A model generated the notes under the pieces. That model worked only from the letters and a program-made list of their open reading frames with translations. It made no database searches and was not told where the DNA came from. Positions 44,554 through 53,580 of a DNA stretch of 64,000 bases are shown here, piece after piece (position 1 is the first letter of the stretch; every line of letters begins with the position of its first letter). This DNA is from Glaciecola sp. KUL10 (GTDB lineage: Bacteria; Pseudomonadota; Gammaproteobacteria; Enterobacterales; Alteromonadaceae), in assembly GCF_003203515.1 (NCBI RefSeq), contig NZ_BGNG01000002.1, forward strand, positions 372,001 through 436,000. Reading direction: 5' to 3'. Position numbers and translations under genes: made by a program.

Positions 44554-47379
44554 TTACGGGTTGTTCACAACTATTCTCACGCTATCTAACGATGGTTCTG
44601 CTTGCTCAATGATCTTGCTAAGCGTATCGCGTTGATGCTGAATAAAATCTATTTCTTCTTGTCTGATAGAAGGATTATTTTGCTTTAACTCTTCCAAGCG
44701 CTGAATTTCTTCGTCTAACTCATATTGCATGTTAATCAATGCCGCTTTTTGAGTCCCTTGTAGTCTTTGTTTGCCAATCGCTAACGCTGTTTCTATTCCG
44801 GTTGCAATGGGGTCTGCTAAAGCTTGTAAAAGCTTCAGGGCAACCTTTCTTTTCACATTAAATAAATTCGAAAATTCAATTTCTGACTCTTTGTTTTTTG
44901 CATCAATACAAATGCGCATTGGCGTTGGCGGTAAAAAACGGTAGAGCTGTAATGAAGATTCAGCTGAGGCGCTTAATACGGAAGTGCATTCTATCCAAAA
45001 TGCACCAGTCGGTAATGCAGGGTCTTTGCAAAACGCGATACTGCTTTTACCTAATACGTCAGTGGTAACCGTATCTAGGCAGTGCTGGACAAGTTGATTA
45101 TCCCAGTTCAAAAACTGAACTTGTTCGAACTTAGTTGCGGTACTGCGATGATAAGTAACTTCTAAGCCATCTTCGTTTAAGCCGGGAATTTGATGTACTA
45201 AACTTTCGGTTGGCTTCAAAATAAAGCTATAGTCGTCTTTATCTTCTTGGGTTACTCCTAGCGCATCGAGTAATCGTGTCATGAAGCGCATAGTGGGAAC
45301 TGGATTTTCCGCGGCAATGATATTATCCAACACTTCTTCCACTTTACCCGTGCCCGATGCATTGAGTTCTAGCAGGCGATCTCTGCCATTTTCAATTTGT
45401 GCTTTTAAAGTTTGTGTCAGTTGTTGAGTTTGATCAATGATATCGTCTTTAAGCTCTTTGTCTTGTGCACTCATTAATGCGCAATGAAGATCTTCTTTAA
45501 CTGTTTGATAAACATCGCCACCCACTGCACATGTCGATTCAAAAGCGTTCAGTCCGTGGTGATACCAGTCAAACAAGACTTCTTGGGCAGAATCTTTAAA
45601 GTACGGAACATGGATATTAATATCAAATTTCTGACCGATACGGTCTAGGCGACCAATGCGTTGCTCTAACAAATCAGGATTTAATGGCAGATCAAACAAG
45701 ACAAGATGTTTTGAGAACTGAAAGTTACGGCCTTCACTTCCAATTTCACTGCAAAGCAATACTTGAGCACCTTGTTCATCTGTGGCAAAAAAATGTGCAG
45801 CTTTGTCTCGCTCGACAATAGACATACCTTCGTGAAAAACGGTGTGTCTAATAGCTGTTTTAACTCGCATGTGCTCTGCGAGTTGCAAAGCAGTCGACGC
45901 ATAAGCACAAATCACGAGGACCTTTTCGTCTTTGTTCGCTTCTAGTAGGTCTATTAACCAGTCTACACGAGGATCCATCCCCGTCCATGCGTCATTAACC
46001 AGTGGGTTTCTCTCAGGATGCAGATTTAGATCGATGTCTTCTTCAAGTGAAATAGTCACTGCATATTCTTTATTCAGACTTAAAGGACTAGGGTGAACGA
46101 TTCGATCTGGGAAGCCTTTAATATTCGAGCGAGTGTTTCTAAAAAGCAGGCGCCCTGTGCCATGCTGGTCAATTAATTTCGAAAGTAGGTGCTCTTTCTC
46201 TTCGCCACTGGCAAGCATGTGATCAGTGATATCGATTTCTGGTGCACATGCCCTAAGCTTTTCTATTTGCTCTTCGCTAAGGTGTTGATTATCAATTAGT
46301 GGTGCAACTGCATCGGCTAGCTCAGAATAGTGCTTTTCTTCGTCTAAAAAGCTTTGATAGTCGTGAAAACGATTGGGGTCTAGTAGGCGGAGTCTTGCGA
46401 AGTGACTCTCATGGCCAAGTTGGTCAGGTGTCGCTGTTAACAGCAGAACTGCTTTAGCAATTTCACATATTTTTTCGACAGCGGCGTACTCATCAGAAAC
46501 ATGCTCCTTCGACCAACTTAAATGGTGAGCTTCATCTACTATTAACATATCCCATTGGGCTGCTAATACTTGCTCCAATACTTGCGATTGCTTTACCAAG
46601 TCAATACTACAAAGGACTAACTGCTCTTGTTCGAAAGGGTTTTCCCCCGATTCTTTCATTGCTTCGAGTCTTTCTTCGTCAAACACTGAGAAATGCAGAC
46701 TTACTCGACGAAGCATTTCGACCAACCATTGGTGAACAAGACTAGAAGGTACCGCAATGAGAACTCGTTTGACGCGACCTGTTAAAATCTGTTGGTGCAG
46801 TACCAAAGCGGCCTCAATGGTTTTACCCAACCCTACTTCGTCGGCGAGTAATACTCTGGGCGCATGACGTTGCCCAACTTGATTGGCAATATGCAGTTGA
46901 TGGGGAATGAGCTCGACTCTAGCTCCCAATAATCCTACTGCTCCGGAGGTGGCGTGTTCATACTGTTTTTCCAAACACTGATAACGAAGGTCAAACCATT
47001 TTGGTGAATCCAATTGTCCTGAAAATAAGCGTTTTTCGGGTTGATTTAATTTCATCGAGTGATCAAGCGCGACTTCAACAATCGTCGCGGCTTCTTCAGT
47101 ATCTAAACGCGTGCCTGAGTAAACTAGCAATCCATCTTGCTGAGCGACATGCTCGATTTTTAGTTGCCAGCCATCGGTATGCTTTGCTATTTCACCTTCG
47201 CTTAGCAGTAATCGGGTGACGGGAGCATGCTCTACGGCATAAGTACGATCCTCCTTGACCGCTGGAAACAACACGTTGATTGTTCGGTTATCATTGGCCA
47301 TCAGTACGCCTAAACCTAAGTCTGGTTCAGTATTACTCAACCAGCGTTGTCCAGTCATAAAGTCAGAAGAAATCGTCAT
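44554..47379 (-). CDS. rapA: RNA polymerase-associated SWI/SNF ATPase RapA
   Basis: An ATP-dependent translocase that binds core RNA polymerase and recycles stalled enzyme. The protein of about 941 residues begins with Tudor-like domains (MTGQRWLSNTEPDLGLGVL), then motif I LLADEVGLGKTIEAAL, the DEAH box VDEAHHL, LLLTATPDQLG, and helicase motifs V-VI in GSEGRNFQFSKHLVLFDLPL and QRIGRLDRIGQ; a long RapA-specific C-terminus follows. The ATG at 47379 is preferred to that at 47388 because GGATG stands before it. Length matches E. coli (968). Confidence 0.96.
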   Translation of the reverse strand: MTISSDFMTGQRWLSNTEPDLGLGVLMANDNRTINVLFPAVKEDRTYAVEHAPVTRLLLSEGEIAKHTDGWQLKIEHVAQQDGLLVYSGTRLDTEEAATIVEVALDHSMKLNQPEKRLFSGQLDSPKWFDLRYQCLEKQYEHATSGAVGLLGARVELIPHQLHIANQVGQRHAPRVLLADEVGLGKTIEAALVLHQQILTGRVKRVLIAVPSSLVHQWLVEMLRRVSLHFSVFDEERLEAMKESGENPFEQEQLVLCSIDLVKQSQVLEQVLAAQWDMLIVDEAHHLSWSKEHVSDEYAAVEKICEIAKAVLLLTATPDQLGHESHFARLRLLDPNRFHDYQSFLDEEKHYSELADAVAPLIDNQHLSEEQIEKLRACAPEIDITDHMLASGEEKEHLLSKLIDQHGTGRLLFRNTRSNIKGFPDRIVHPSPLSLNKEYAVTISLEEDIDLNLHPERNPLVNDAWTGMDPRVDWLIDLLEANKDEKVLVICAYASTALQLAEHMRVKTAIRHTVFHEGMSIVERDKAAHFFATDEQGAQVLLCSEIGSEGRNFQFSKHLVLFDLPLNPDLLEQRIGRLDRIGQKFDINIHVPYFKDSAQEVLFDWYHHGLNAFESTCAVGGDVYQTVKEDLHCALMSAQDKELKDDIIDQTQQLTQTLKAQIENGRDRLLELNASGTGKVEEVLDNIIAAENPVPTMRFMTRLLDALGVTQEDKDDYSFILKPTESLVHQIPGLNEDGLEVTYHRSTATKFEQVQFLNWDNQLVQHCLDTVTTDVLGKSSIAFCKDPALPTGAFWIECTSVLSASAESSLQLYRFLPPTPMRICIDAKNKESEIEFSNLFNVKRKVALKLLQALADPIATGIETALAIGKQRLQGTQKAALINMQYELDEEIQRLEELKQNNPSIRQEEIDFIQHQRDTLSKIIEQAEPSLDSVRIVVNNP

Positions 47380-47642
47380 AAAACACATCCATCATTAAGC
47401 GAGACCGCACATTGTACTGATTCAGATTTGTCGTGTCAGCCTGCTTTGATAAATACCTCATAAAAAATCACACAAAAAGTGGGTGAATAATCTTTCATTC
47501 TGGATTATGGTAGATATGTCGTCGATGTTATCAGACGAATATGGTTATTCAGCAGCATCGTGTTGCAAGCCGAAGTTGCTTTAGATGCCCCGTGTGACAG
47601 CATCGTTTTTTTAGCACTCACTGCCTCCTGCAGTGGGGACGG

Positions 47643-49070
47643 ATGGAGACACGGATGCAAAACTCATCAGACGCACAAGTTATTTCTCTTACCAATACAA
47701 AGATCTACGTTCTCGATACCAATATTTTACTTCACGAACCTCTCGCATTTATGTCTTTCAAAGAAAACGATGTCGTTGTTCCTATGACTGTTTTAGAAGA
47801 ACTTGACTACATAAAAGACAGTAAAAAAGACGTTGCTCGCGATGCTCGTATGTCCATTAGAGCAATGGAAGACTTACTTCATGAAGCTTCACCAGAGCAG
47901 ATGGTAGCTGGCATCAGCATGGTTGGGTTAACAACTGGCGAATCGGCTCCAACTGGCCATTTATCAATTTTTGCAGACCTAAGCTTAAATGAAGAACAAC
48001 AAGTATTTACCAGCAATGAGAACGATAATCGTATTATCAATGCCGCTTTACATTTGCAGGCTTCAATGGCACCCAGACAAGTCGTATTAGTGACGAAAGA
48101 TATTAATATGCGCTTGAAGGCTAAAGGTGCTGGCATGGCGCATGTAGAAGACTATCGAACTGACCAACTCATCAGTGATGTTAAATATCTGTCTCGAGGT
48201 TATCACGAGTTTGAAGGAAATTTCTGGGATCAAGCGAATTGCCTCGAAAGCCATACCGAAGGTCGCGATACGCTTCATCGTATACATAAATCAATTTTAC
48301 CAGATGCTTATATTAATGAATTTTTGATCGACGAGTCGCAGCAGTTTGCTGGCCTAGTTGAAGATATACATGAAGACACAGTCGATGTGCTGGACCTTGG
48401 TTATGAAAGATTAATGTCAAGAAGAGCATGGGGCGTTTCACCCAAAAACATTGGTCAGGCTATGGCGTTGCATTCGTTGCTTGACCCACACATTGACCTC
48501 GTGATTCTCAGTGGACCAGCGGGAAGTGGTAAAACCCTATTGGCCTTAGCCGCCGCACTAGAAATGGTTGTCGAAAAAAACATGTACGACAAAATAATAG
48601 TGACGCGCAGCACACCTGAAATCGCAGAATCGATTGGCTTTTTACCGGGTACTGAAGAAGAAAAAATGGCGCCTTGGCTAGCGGCTATTACTGATTCTCT
48701 AGAAGTGCTTCACAAGCATGATGAAAACACAAAAGGTTCGATGAATTACATCATGGAAAAAGCAAATATTCAGTTTAAGTCCGTTAACTTTATGCGCGGG
48801 CGGAGTATTCAAAATGCAATTGTAATATTAGACGAATCTCAAAATCTTACTGCATCCCAATTAAAAACTATCATTACGCGCTGTGGAGAAGGAACTAAAC
48901 TCATTTGCGGTGGAAACTTAGCGCAAATTGATAGTAATTATTTAAACGCGGTTACATCTGGTTTGACATATATCGTAGAAAAGTTTAAAAACTTCTCTGG
49001 TAGTGCTGCTTTGTCTCTGGATGGGGTTGTTCGAAGCCGTTTAGCGCAGTTTGCTGAAGAAAAACTCTAA
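47643..49070 (+). CDS. PIN-PhoH fusion ATPase (PhoH2/YlaK type)
   Basis: A 475-residue protein in two parts. Residues about 20-190 are a PIN-type nuclease domain (IYVLDTNILLHEP, MTVLEELDYIKDSKK, and acidic residues in VTKDINMRLKAKG). Residues about 230-475 are a PhoH ATPase with Walker A LSGPAGSGKTLLALAAAL, Walker B AIVILDESQNLT and the sensor-like IITRCGEGTKLI. PhoH2 proteins act as RNA helicase/ribonucleases where tested; the cellular role here is open. The second ATG (47655) has GGAG 6-8 nt upstream and is an equally good start. Divergent from rapA. Confidence 0.92.
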   Translation: METRMQNSSDAQVISLTNTKIYVLDTNILLHEPLAFMSFKENDVVVPMTVLEELDYIKDSKKDVARDARMSIRAMEDLLHEASPEQMVAGISMVGLTTGESAPTGHLSIFADLSLNEEQQVFTSNENDNRIINAALHLQASMAPRQVVLVTKDINMRLKAKGAGMAHVEDYRTDQLISDVKYLSRGYHEFEGNFWDQANCLESHTEGRDTLHRIHKSILPDAYINEFLIDESQQFAGLVEDIHEDTVDVLDLGYERLMSRRAWGVSPKNIGQAMALHSLLDPHIDLVILSGPAGSGKTLLALAAALEMVVEKNMYDKIIVTRSTPEIAESIGFLPGTEEEKMAPWLAAITDSLEVLHKHDENTKGSMNYIMEKANIQFKSVNFMRGRSIQNAIVILDESQNLTASQLKTIITRCGEGTKLICGGNLAQIDSNYLNAVTSGLTYIVEKFKNFSGSAALSLDGVVRSRLAQFAEEKL

Positions 49071-49115
49071 AGATAATGCGCGCACTGTGGTGCTGCTAGA
49101 CAGGAAGTAAGTCAA

Positions 49116-50054
49116 TTGAATAAGCCTAAGATTCTTATTGTCGATGACGAGAAAATGAACATAGAGCTGCTGCACCACAGCCTTAAAGATCAGTACACAG
49201 TCATTGCGGTTAAGGAAGGTGTTATTGCCCTAGACGTCGCGAAAAGAGAAAGGCCCGACTTGATACTTCTTGATATCGTGATGCCGGACATGGATGGTTA
49301 TCAGATATGCAGAGCGCTCAAAGACGATCCTGAAACAAAAGAAATTGCTGTCATTTTTGTCTCGGGAAAAGACGCCTTAGAAGATGAACTAACCGGTTTA
49401 AACTTGGGCGCGATTGATTATTTTAGAAAGCCCTTCAATACCGCCTTAGTGCGCGCGCGTATAAAAAATCAAATCGAACTTATCAAAAAGACCCGTCAGC
49501 TAGAGGAAATGGCTTGGGTTGACGGACTAACGGGAATTTGGAATCGTCGAATGTTTGATACCAAGTTTTCTGAAGCGTGTCGTTACGCACAACGGAATAA
49601 GCGCGCTGTATCTATCATGTTAATCGATATTGATTACTTTAAGCAGTACAACGACAATTACGGGCATGCAGCGGGAGATGATGTACTCGTCAAAGTTGCT
49701 AAGGCCTTATTGCTAGGTGCTGGACGTCCGTTTGATACCGTGGCTCGATATGGTGGAGAAGAATTTATTATCTTGCTCAATGATGTTCACCCACAAGATG
49801 GCGCGTTAGTCGGTGAAAAAGTGAGAGAGTTAGTCGAAGCTTTAGATATCGAGCATAAGTACTCTAGTATTCATAAGGTGTTGACCGTCAGTGTCGGGGT
49901 GGCGTCAAGTCGACCATCTAACGAATTTATTGATCAAGACGCGTTGATAAAGCTTGCTGATAAATGCCTGTATGAAGCAAAGGGAGCGGGCAGAAACTGT
50001 GTAATTAGCAATGACTTTAGGCCAGCTTATGATGAACTCAACAGTCTCGAATAG
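49116..50054 (+). CDS. Receiver-GGDEF diguanylate cyclase (PleD/WspR-like)
   Basis: A 312-residue response regulator with enzymatic output. The receiver has acidic DDE at 10-12, phospho-acceptor Asp53 (LLDIVMPDMDG), Ser in FVSGKDALED and Lys in FRKPFNTALV. The GGDEF domain shows DGLTGIWNRRMF, DIDYFKQYNDNYGHAAGDDVL, the active GGEEF and an I-site RPFD five residues before it. Start is TTG at 49116 with AGGAAG 8 nt upstream. It makes c-di-GMP when phosphorylated, by analogy. No kinase is adjacent. Confidence 0.92.
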   Translation: MNKPKILIVDDEKMNIELLHHSLKDQYTVIAVKEGVIALDVAKRERPDLILLDIVMPDMDGYQICRALKDDPETKEIAVIFVSGKDALEDELTGLNLGAIDYFRKPFNTALVRARIKNQIELIKKTRQLEEMAWVDGLTGIWNRRMFDTKFSEACRYAQRNKRAVSIMLIDIDYFKQYNDNYGHAAGDDVLVKVAKALLLGAGRPFDTVARYGGEEFIILLNDVHPQDGALVGEKVRELVEALDIEHKYSSIHKVLTVSVGVASSRPSNEFIDQDALIKLADKCLYEAKGAGRNCVISNDFRPAYDELNSLE

Positions 50055-50164
50055 TTATATCGGCGGTTAAATCTACGTCCATATAGCACCCTCTTCTCTA
50101 TCTCACTGTTTTCATATTTTCCGACGTGTGTTCCATTTTGTGATCCAAGCTTTAGCCTATCAAC

Positions 50165-50204
50165 GTTATAGTATAACTTTACACTCATGATGTTATTTTA
50201 TAAC
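50165..50204. promoter_or_regulatory. Two Zur-like boxes upstream of the histidine-rich receptor
   Basis: GTTATAGTATAAC (50165-50177) is a perfect match to the core GTTATANTATAAC of gammaproteobacterial Zur boxes. GTTATTTTATAAC (50192-50204), inside the palindrome TGTTATTTTATAACA, matches 12 of 13. The two are 27 bp apart centre to centre and end 52 bp before the receptor start codon. Zinc-Zur would bind here and repress the gene. Confidence 0.75.
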
Positions 50205-50255
50205 ATTACGCAATAGTTAAACGTCAGAACTAAAATATATAAAACGGATTCAATA

Positions 50256-52844
50256 ATGAAGTCAGCGGTAGTTTCAAAACATATTTTGTTTATTTCGGCA
50301 TGCAGCCTAAGCTCGTTTGCAATGGCAAATAATATCAACGGTATTGTCAAAACAGAAAACGGTGAGATGCTCAATGAGGGTGTCGTTCAAGTCATGGGCA
50401 CGAACAAGCGAGTGCCTATTCAAGAAGACGGTAGTTTTTCAATCACTGGGCTTGAAGCCGGTCAGATAGAGCTTCATGTATCTGCCCCTGCTTATGTTCA
50501 CTCGACCGCTAAGTTAGTGCTTACTACTGCAGGTATTGATGATTTGGAAATTGAAGTGAGTAACGCCAGTATTGAGATCTTGGACGTTACTGCAAGTGCA
50601 TTTCATGCATCAAGCATTGAGTCTGCAGCCCCCGTAAATGTGTTAGCAGGCGATGAGTTAAAGGCCAAGCAAAGTGCAACATTGGGAGAAACGTTGAAAA
50701 ATGAAGTGGGCGTTCACAGCACATTTTACGCAGGAGTAACGAGTTCGCCCATTATCCGAGGCTTAGATGGCCCTAGAGTATTGATTACTCAAAATGGCAT
50801 GGATGCAGGGGATGCATCACGGGTTGGCCCTGACCATTTAGTCTCAACTGAAGCCTCTACAGCAACACAAATTGAAGTGCTAAGAGGCCCTGCGACGCTA
50901 TTTTATGGAAGCGGTGCTATTGGCGGTGTTGTCAATATAGTCGATGAGCGCATACCCAGTGACAATCAGACCGAGGGTGAAGTGACCGTCTCGCGCAACA
51001 CCAATAATTCTGAAGAAGCGTTCTCAGGTGAATATAAATCAGCTGTAGGTGACTTCGCTTTCAATTTGCAAGGTTTCTACCGTGACAGCGATAGCTACCG
51101 TATACCTGGCTATGCTGAAAGCGAAGAAGCTCACGATGATGAGCATGAAGAAGAGCACGACGACGAACACGGTGATGAAGAACACGAGGGTTCAAAAGGG
51201 ATTGTAGAAAATACTCAGTCACGAACACAAGGATTTACGATTGGCGGTAGCTATTTGTTAGACAACGGATTTATTGGTGCGTCTGTTGAACATCAGTCAA
51301 GCTTGTACGGAATACCCGGGCATGCTCATGGACATGAAGACGAACACGAAGAAGATCACGATGATGAACATGGTGAAGAAGAGCATGAAGAGGGCGAAGA
51401 AGAAATCATTCTTGGCGATATGCAACAAAATCGATACCAAATTGCGTCACGCCTATATTTAGATAACTCTATTTTTAATGAGTTTAATGGCACCTTATCT
51501 TTTACCAACTATACTCACGCCGAGATCGAAGATGGAGAAGAAGGAACGCGCTTTTCGAATGATTCTTTAGAAGGGCGTTTTGAATTATTGCATCAACCCA
51601 TTATGGGATGGCGTGGTGGCTTAAGCTTGCATTATAAAGATTCAGACTTCGAAGCAATTGGTGAAGAAGCATTTACTCCACCTTCGAATACCCAAAGTCT
51701 TGGTTTAGGTATCATTGAAGAGCAGCATTTTGGCGATTGGTTAATTCAACTAGGCGCGCGAGTTGAGCGAGTTGAAATTGATGTGCCGGCATTGCAATTT
51801 GCAGATATTGAACTGCACAGCGAACATGAAGAAGATCACGATGACGAGCATGGTGAAGATGGCCACGACGAGCACGATGACGAGCATGGTGACTTAGGTG
51901 ACCTAAGTGGTTTTTCAAAAGCCAGTTATACCCCCTTTAGTTTATCAGCTGGTGCAGTTTGGGACTTTAAACCAGGCTATAATTTCGGTATCTCCTACGT
52001 TGCCGCAGAACGTGCTCCTTCTACAGCCGAGCTATACGCATTTGGTCCCCATATTGGTACGTCAACATATGAATTAGGCGCTTTGTTTCAAGTAGAAGAC
52101 GAAGGCGAAATTGAGATTAACCCTGCTGGTCTAAGAAAAGAAAAGTCGCAAAATATCGATATTTCTTTAAGAAAATTCAAAGGTGATTTCGGCTTTGTTA
52201 TCAACGCTTTTTTCAATAGTGTTGATGATTATTACTATGCGGCTGACACAGGCTTTTTATTAGGTGAAGAGCATGGGCACGACGAGCATGACGAAGACAT
52301 GCATGATGATGAGGCGCATCATGACGACGAGCATGCAGATGAAGAGCACGGTGAAGAAGGTCACGATGAGCATGGACACAGCGATGAGTTACCTGTATTT
52401 GCATATGTAAGTGAAGATGTTGAGTTATATGGTCTAGAAGCAGAGTTCAACTGGCGTGTTTCAAATAACTTTGCTGTTAAGGCTCAGGGCGACATTGTCA
52501 AGACTAAAATAGTTAGCCGCGGTGATGAGAATTTACCTCGTACGCCACCTGCACGATTTGGCTTAGCGATTGATTACTCTGACACAGCATGGAATGCATC
52601 ATTGCAAGCGATGCGTTACTTCGAGCAAAAAGACGTAGCGAGTTTTGAAACACCCACCGATGGATATACGATAGTTGATTTTGATTTCAACTATTACATG
52701 CCAATGGGAAGTTCCGAACTTACCTTTTTCGCTAAGGCAAGAAACCTTACTGACCAAGATGCAAGAGTTCACACTTCTTTCTTGAAGGACTTGGCTCCGC
52801 TACCTGGACGCAGTTTCGTATTAGGTGTTAGAGCAAACTTTTAG
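50256..52844 (+). CDS. Histidine-rich TonB-dependent receptor, probable zinc receptor (ZnuD-like)
   Basis: An 862-residue outer-membrane receptor: signal peptide, a carboxypeptidase-regulatory-like beta domain (about residues 25-105), plug (IIRGLDGPRVLITQNGMD, VLRGPATLFYGSGAIGGVVN) and barrel ending in VLGVRANF. Four inserted stretches are almost pure His/Asp/Glu, at about residues 291-314, 357-384, 521-549 and 670-711, each with repeats such as DDEH, DEHG and HDEH. These fall in the barrel and are probably external loops that catch metal. Neisseria ZnuD has a similar His-rich loop. With the two Zur boxes upstream, zinc uptake is the natural reading; other metals are not excluded. Confidence 0.9.
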   Translation: MKSAVVSKHILFISACSLSSFAMANNINGIVKTENGEMLNEGVVQVMGTNKRVPIQEDGSFSITGLEAGQIELHVSAPAYVHSTAKLVLTTAGIDDLEIEVSNASIEILDVTASAFHASSIESAAPVNVLAGDELKAKQSATLGETLKNEVGVHSTFYAGVTSSPIIRGLDGPRVLITQNGMDAGDASRVGPDHLVSTEASTATQIEVLRGPATLFYGSGAIGGVVNIVDERIPSDNQTEGEVTVSRNTNNSEEAFSGEYKSAVGDFAFNLQGFYRDSDSYRIPGYAESEEAHDDEHEEEHDDEHGDEEHEGSKGIVENTQSRTQGFTIGGSYLLDNGFIGASVEHQSSLYGIPGHAHGHEDEHEEDHDDEHGEEEHEEGEEEIILGDMQQNRYQIASRLYLDNSIFNEFNGTLSFTNYTHAEIEDGEEGTRFSNDSLEGRFELLHQPIMGWRGGLSLHYKDSDFEAIGEEAFTPPSNTQSLGLGIIEEQHFGDWLIQLGARVERVEIDVPALQFADIELHSEHEEDHDDEHGEDGHDEHDDEHGDLGDLSGFSKASYTPFSLSAGAVWDFKPGYNFGISYVAAERAPSTAELYAFGPHIGTSTYELGALFQVEDEGEIEINPAGLRKEKSQNIDISLRKFKGDFGFVINAFFNSVDDYYYAADTGFLLGEEHGHDEHDEDMHDDEAHHDDEHADEEHGEEGHDEHGHSDELPVFAYVSEDVELYGLEAEFNWRVSNNFAVKAQGDIVKTKIVSRGDENLPRTPPARFGLAIDYSDTAWNASLQAMRYFEQKDVASFETPTDGYTIVDFDFNYYMPMGSSELTFFAKARNLTDQDARVHTSFLKDLAPLPGRSFVLGVRANF

Positions 52845-52884
52845 TGTATTAGCTTAATAAAGTTAAAAGTTCTGAATTAAAAAT

Positions 52885-52947
52885 AGGCCACGCTCGGTCT
52901 CATATTGTATCAATTACATAAATTATGAGAACTTGCATGGCCTTTTT
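52885..52947 (+). terminator. Long hairpin with T tract overlapping the start of the thioredoxin-like gene
   Basis: AGGCCA (52885-52890) pairs with TGGCCT (52938-52943) and TCTCAT (52898-52903) with ATGAGA (52925-52930), followed by TTTTT. It would end the receptor transcript, yet both candidate ATGs of the next gene (52925 and 52940-region ATGGCC) lie inside it. Confidence 0.4.
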
Positions 52948-53428
52948 GTTTGTTAATTTAAAGTCTGTACTCACTTTTTCTTTTCAAAGCCTTTTCTACA
53001 GGTTTTTTATTGTGCTCAGCTTTACCTTGTGTATTGCCTCTGCTAACGCTAATGATTGGCAGGATATTAATTGGCAGAATTATGAAGATGCTCGGGCAAG
53101 CGGGATGGATAAACCCGTTTTTGTATTTGCTGAATTACACTTTTGTGGTGCATGTAAAAAAATGAAGGAGGAAGTTTTTAACCAATCTGAGATCATCGAG
53201 CTTATCAATCAAGAATTTAAGCCAGTAAATATGAAATCATTTGGACTTTTTCCCAATAAACTGTCTGATTTAAAAGATGAGCGTGGTGAAGCCTTATCTT
53301 TGCTAGGTTCACCGGCATTAGTAGTGGTGTATAAAAACCAATATAAGTTGGTTTATGGCTTCCAAAACAAAGCTCAATTAACTAAATTACTCACCGAAAG
53401 TTTGTTGGCAATTGAGTCTGCCAGTTAA
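52925..53428 (+). CDS. Periplasmic thioredoxin-like protein
   Basis: Up to 167 residues: a long hydrophobic N-terminus ending in SFTLCIASANAND (signal peptide or anchor), then a thioredoxin fold of the thioredoxin_7/DUF255 kind with the redox motif CGAC in AELHFCGACKKMKEEVF and the cis-Pro region LLGSPALVVVY. It probably acts in the periplasm as a disulfide reductant or carrier. The start is uncertain: ATG at 52925 or the next ATG at 52937. It lies 80 nt behind the zinc receptor gene, but a hairpin between them leaves cotranscription unclear. Confidence 0.75.
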   Translation: MRTCMAFLFVNLKSVLTFSFQSLFYRFFIVLSFTLCIASANANDWQDINWQNYEDARASGMDKPVFVFAELHFCGACKKMKEEVFNQSEIIELINQEFKPVNMKSFGLFPNKLSDLKDERGEALSLLGSPALVVVYKNQYKLVYGFQNKAQLTKLLTESLLAIESAS

Positions 53429-53548
53429 TAAATTTTACTTTGCTATTCCCTTTTATCCCATTTAGGTAACAGCTTGCCGAATTCGCTATAAATTCAGGCA
53501 ATTTGCAAGCTTTTACTTTCGACATCTCAGTATTTAGTCGTTAACATA

Positions 53549-53569
53549 CCGTTCACAATTAATGAACGG
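53549..53569. promoter_or_regulatory. Inverted repeat before the sugar-porter gene
   Basis: CCGTTCA (53549-53555) and TGAACGG (53563-53569) flank a 7-nt spacer, 11 bp before the start codon. It may be an operator, or a hairpin that covers the purine-rich ribosome site next to it. Confidence 0.35.
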
Positions 53570-53580
53570 AAGCATGTAAA

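Noticed and set aside
51127-52390. GATGA/GAGCA-rich repeats in the receptor as a CRISPR-like or tandem repeat array
   Set aside because: They are in-frame codons for Asp, Glu and His in a coding region, with irregular spacing and no direct-repeat-spacer pattern.
51712-52404. Antisense His/Arg-rich frames opposite the histidine-rich receptor
   Set aside because: Shadows caused by the repetitive Asp/Glu/His codons on the coding strand.
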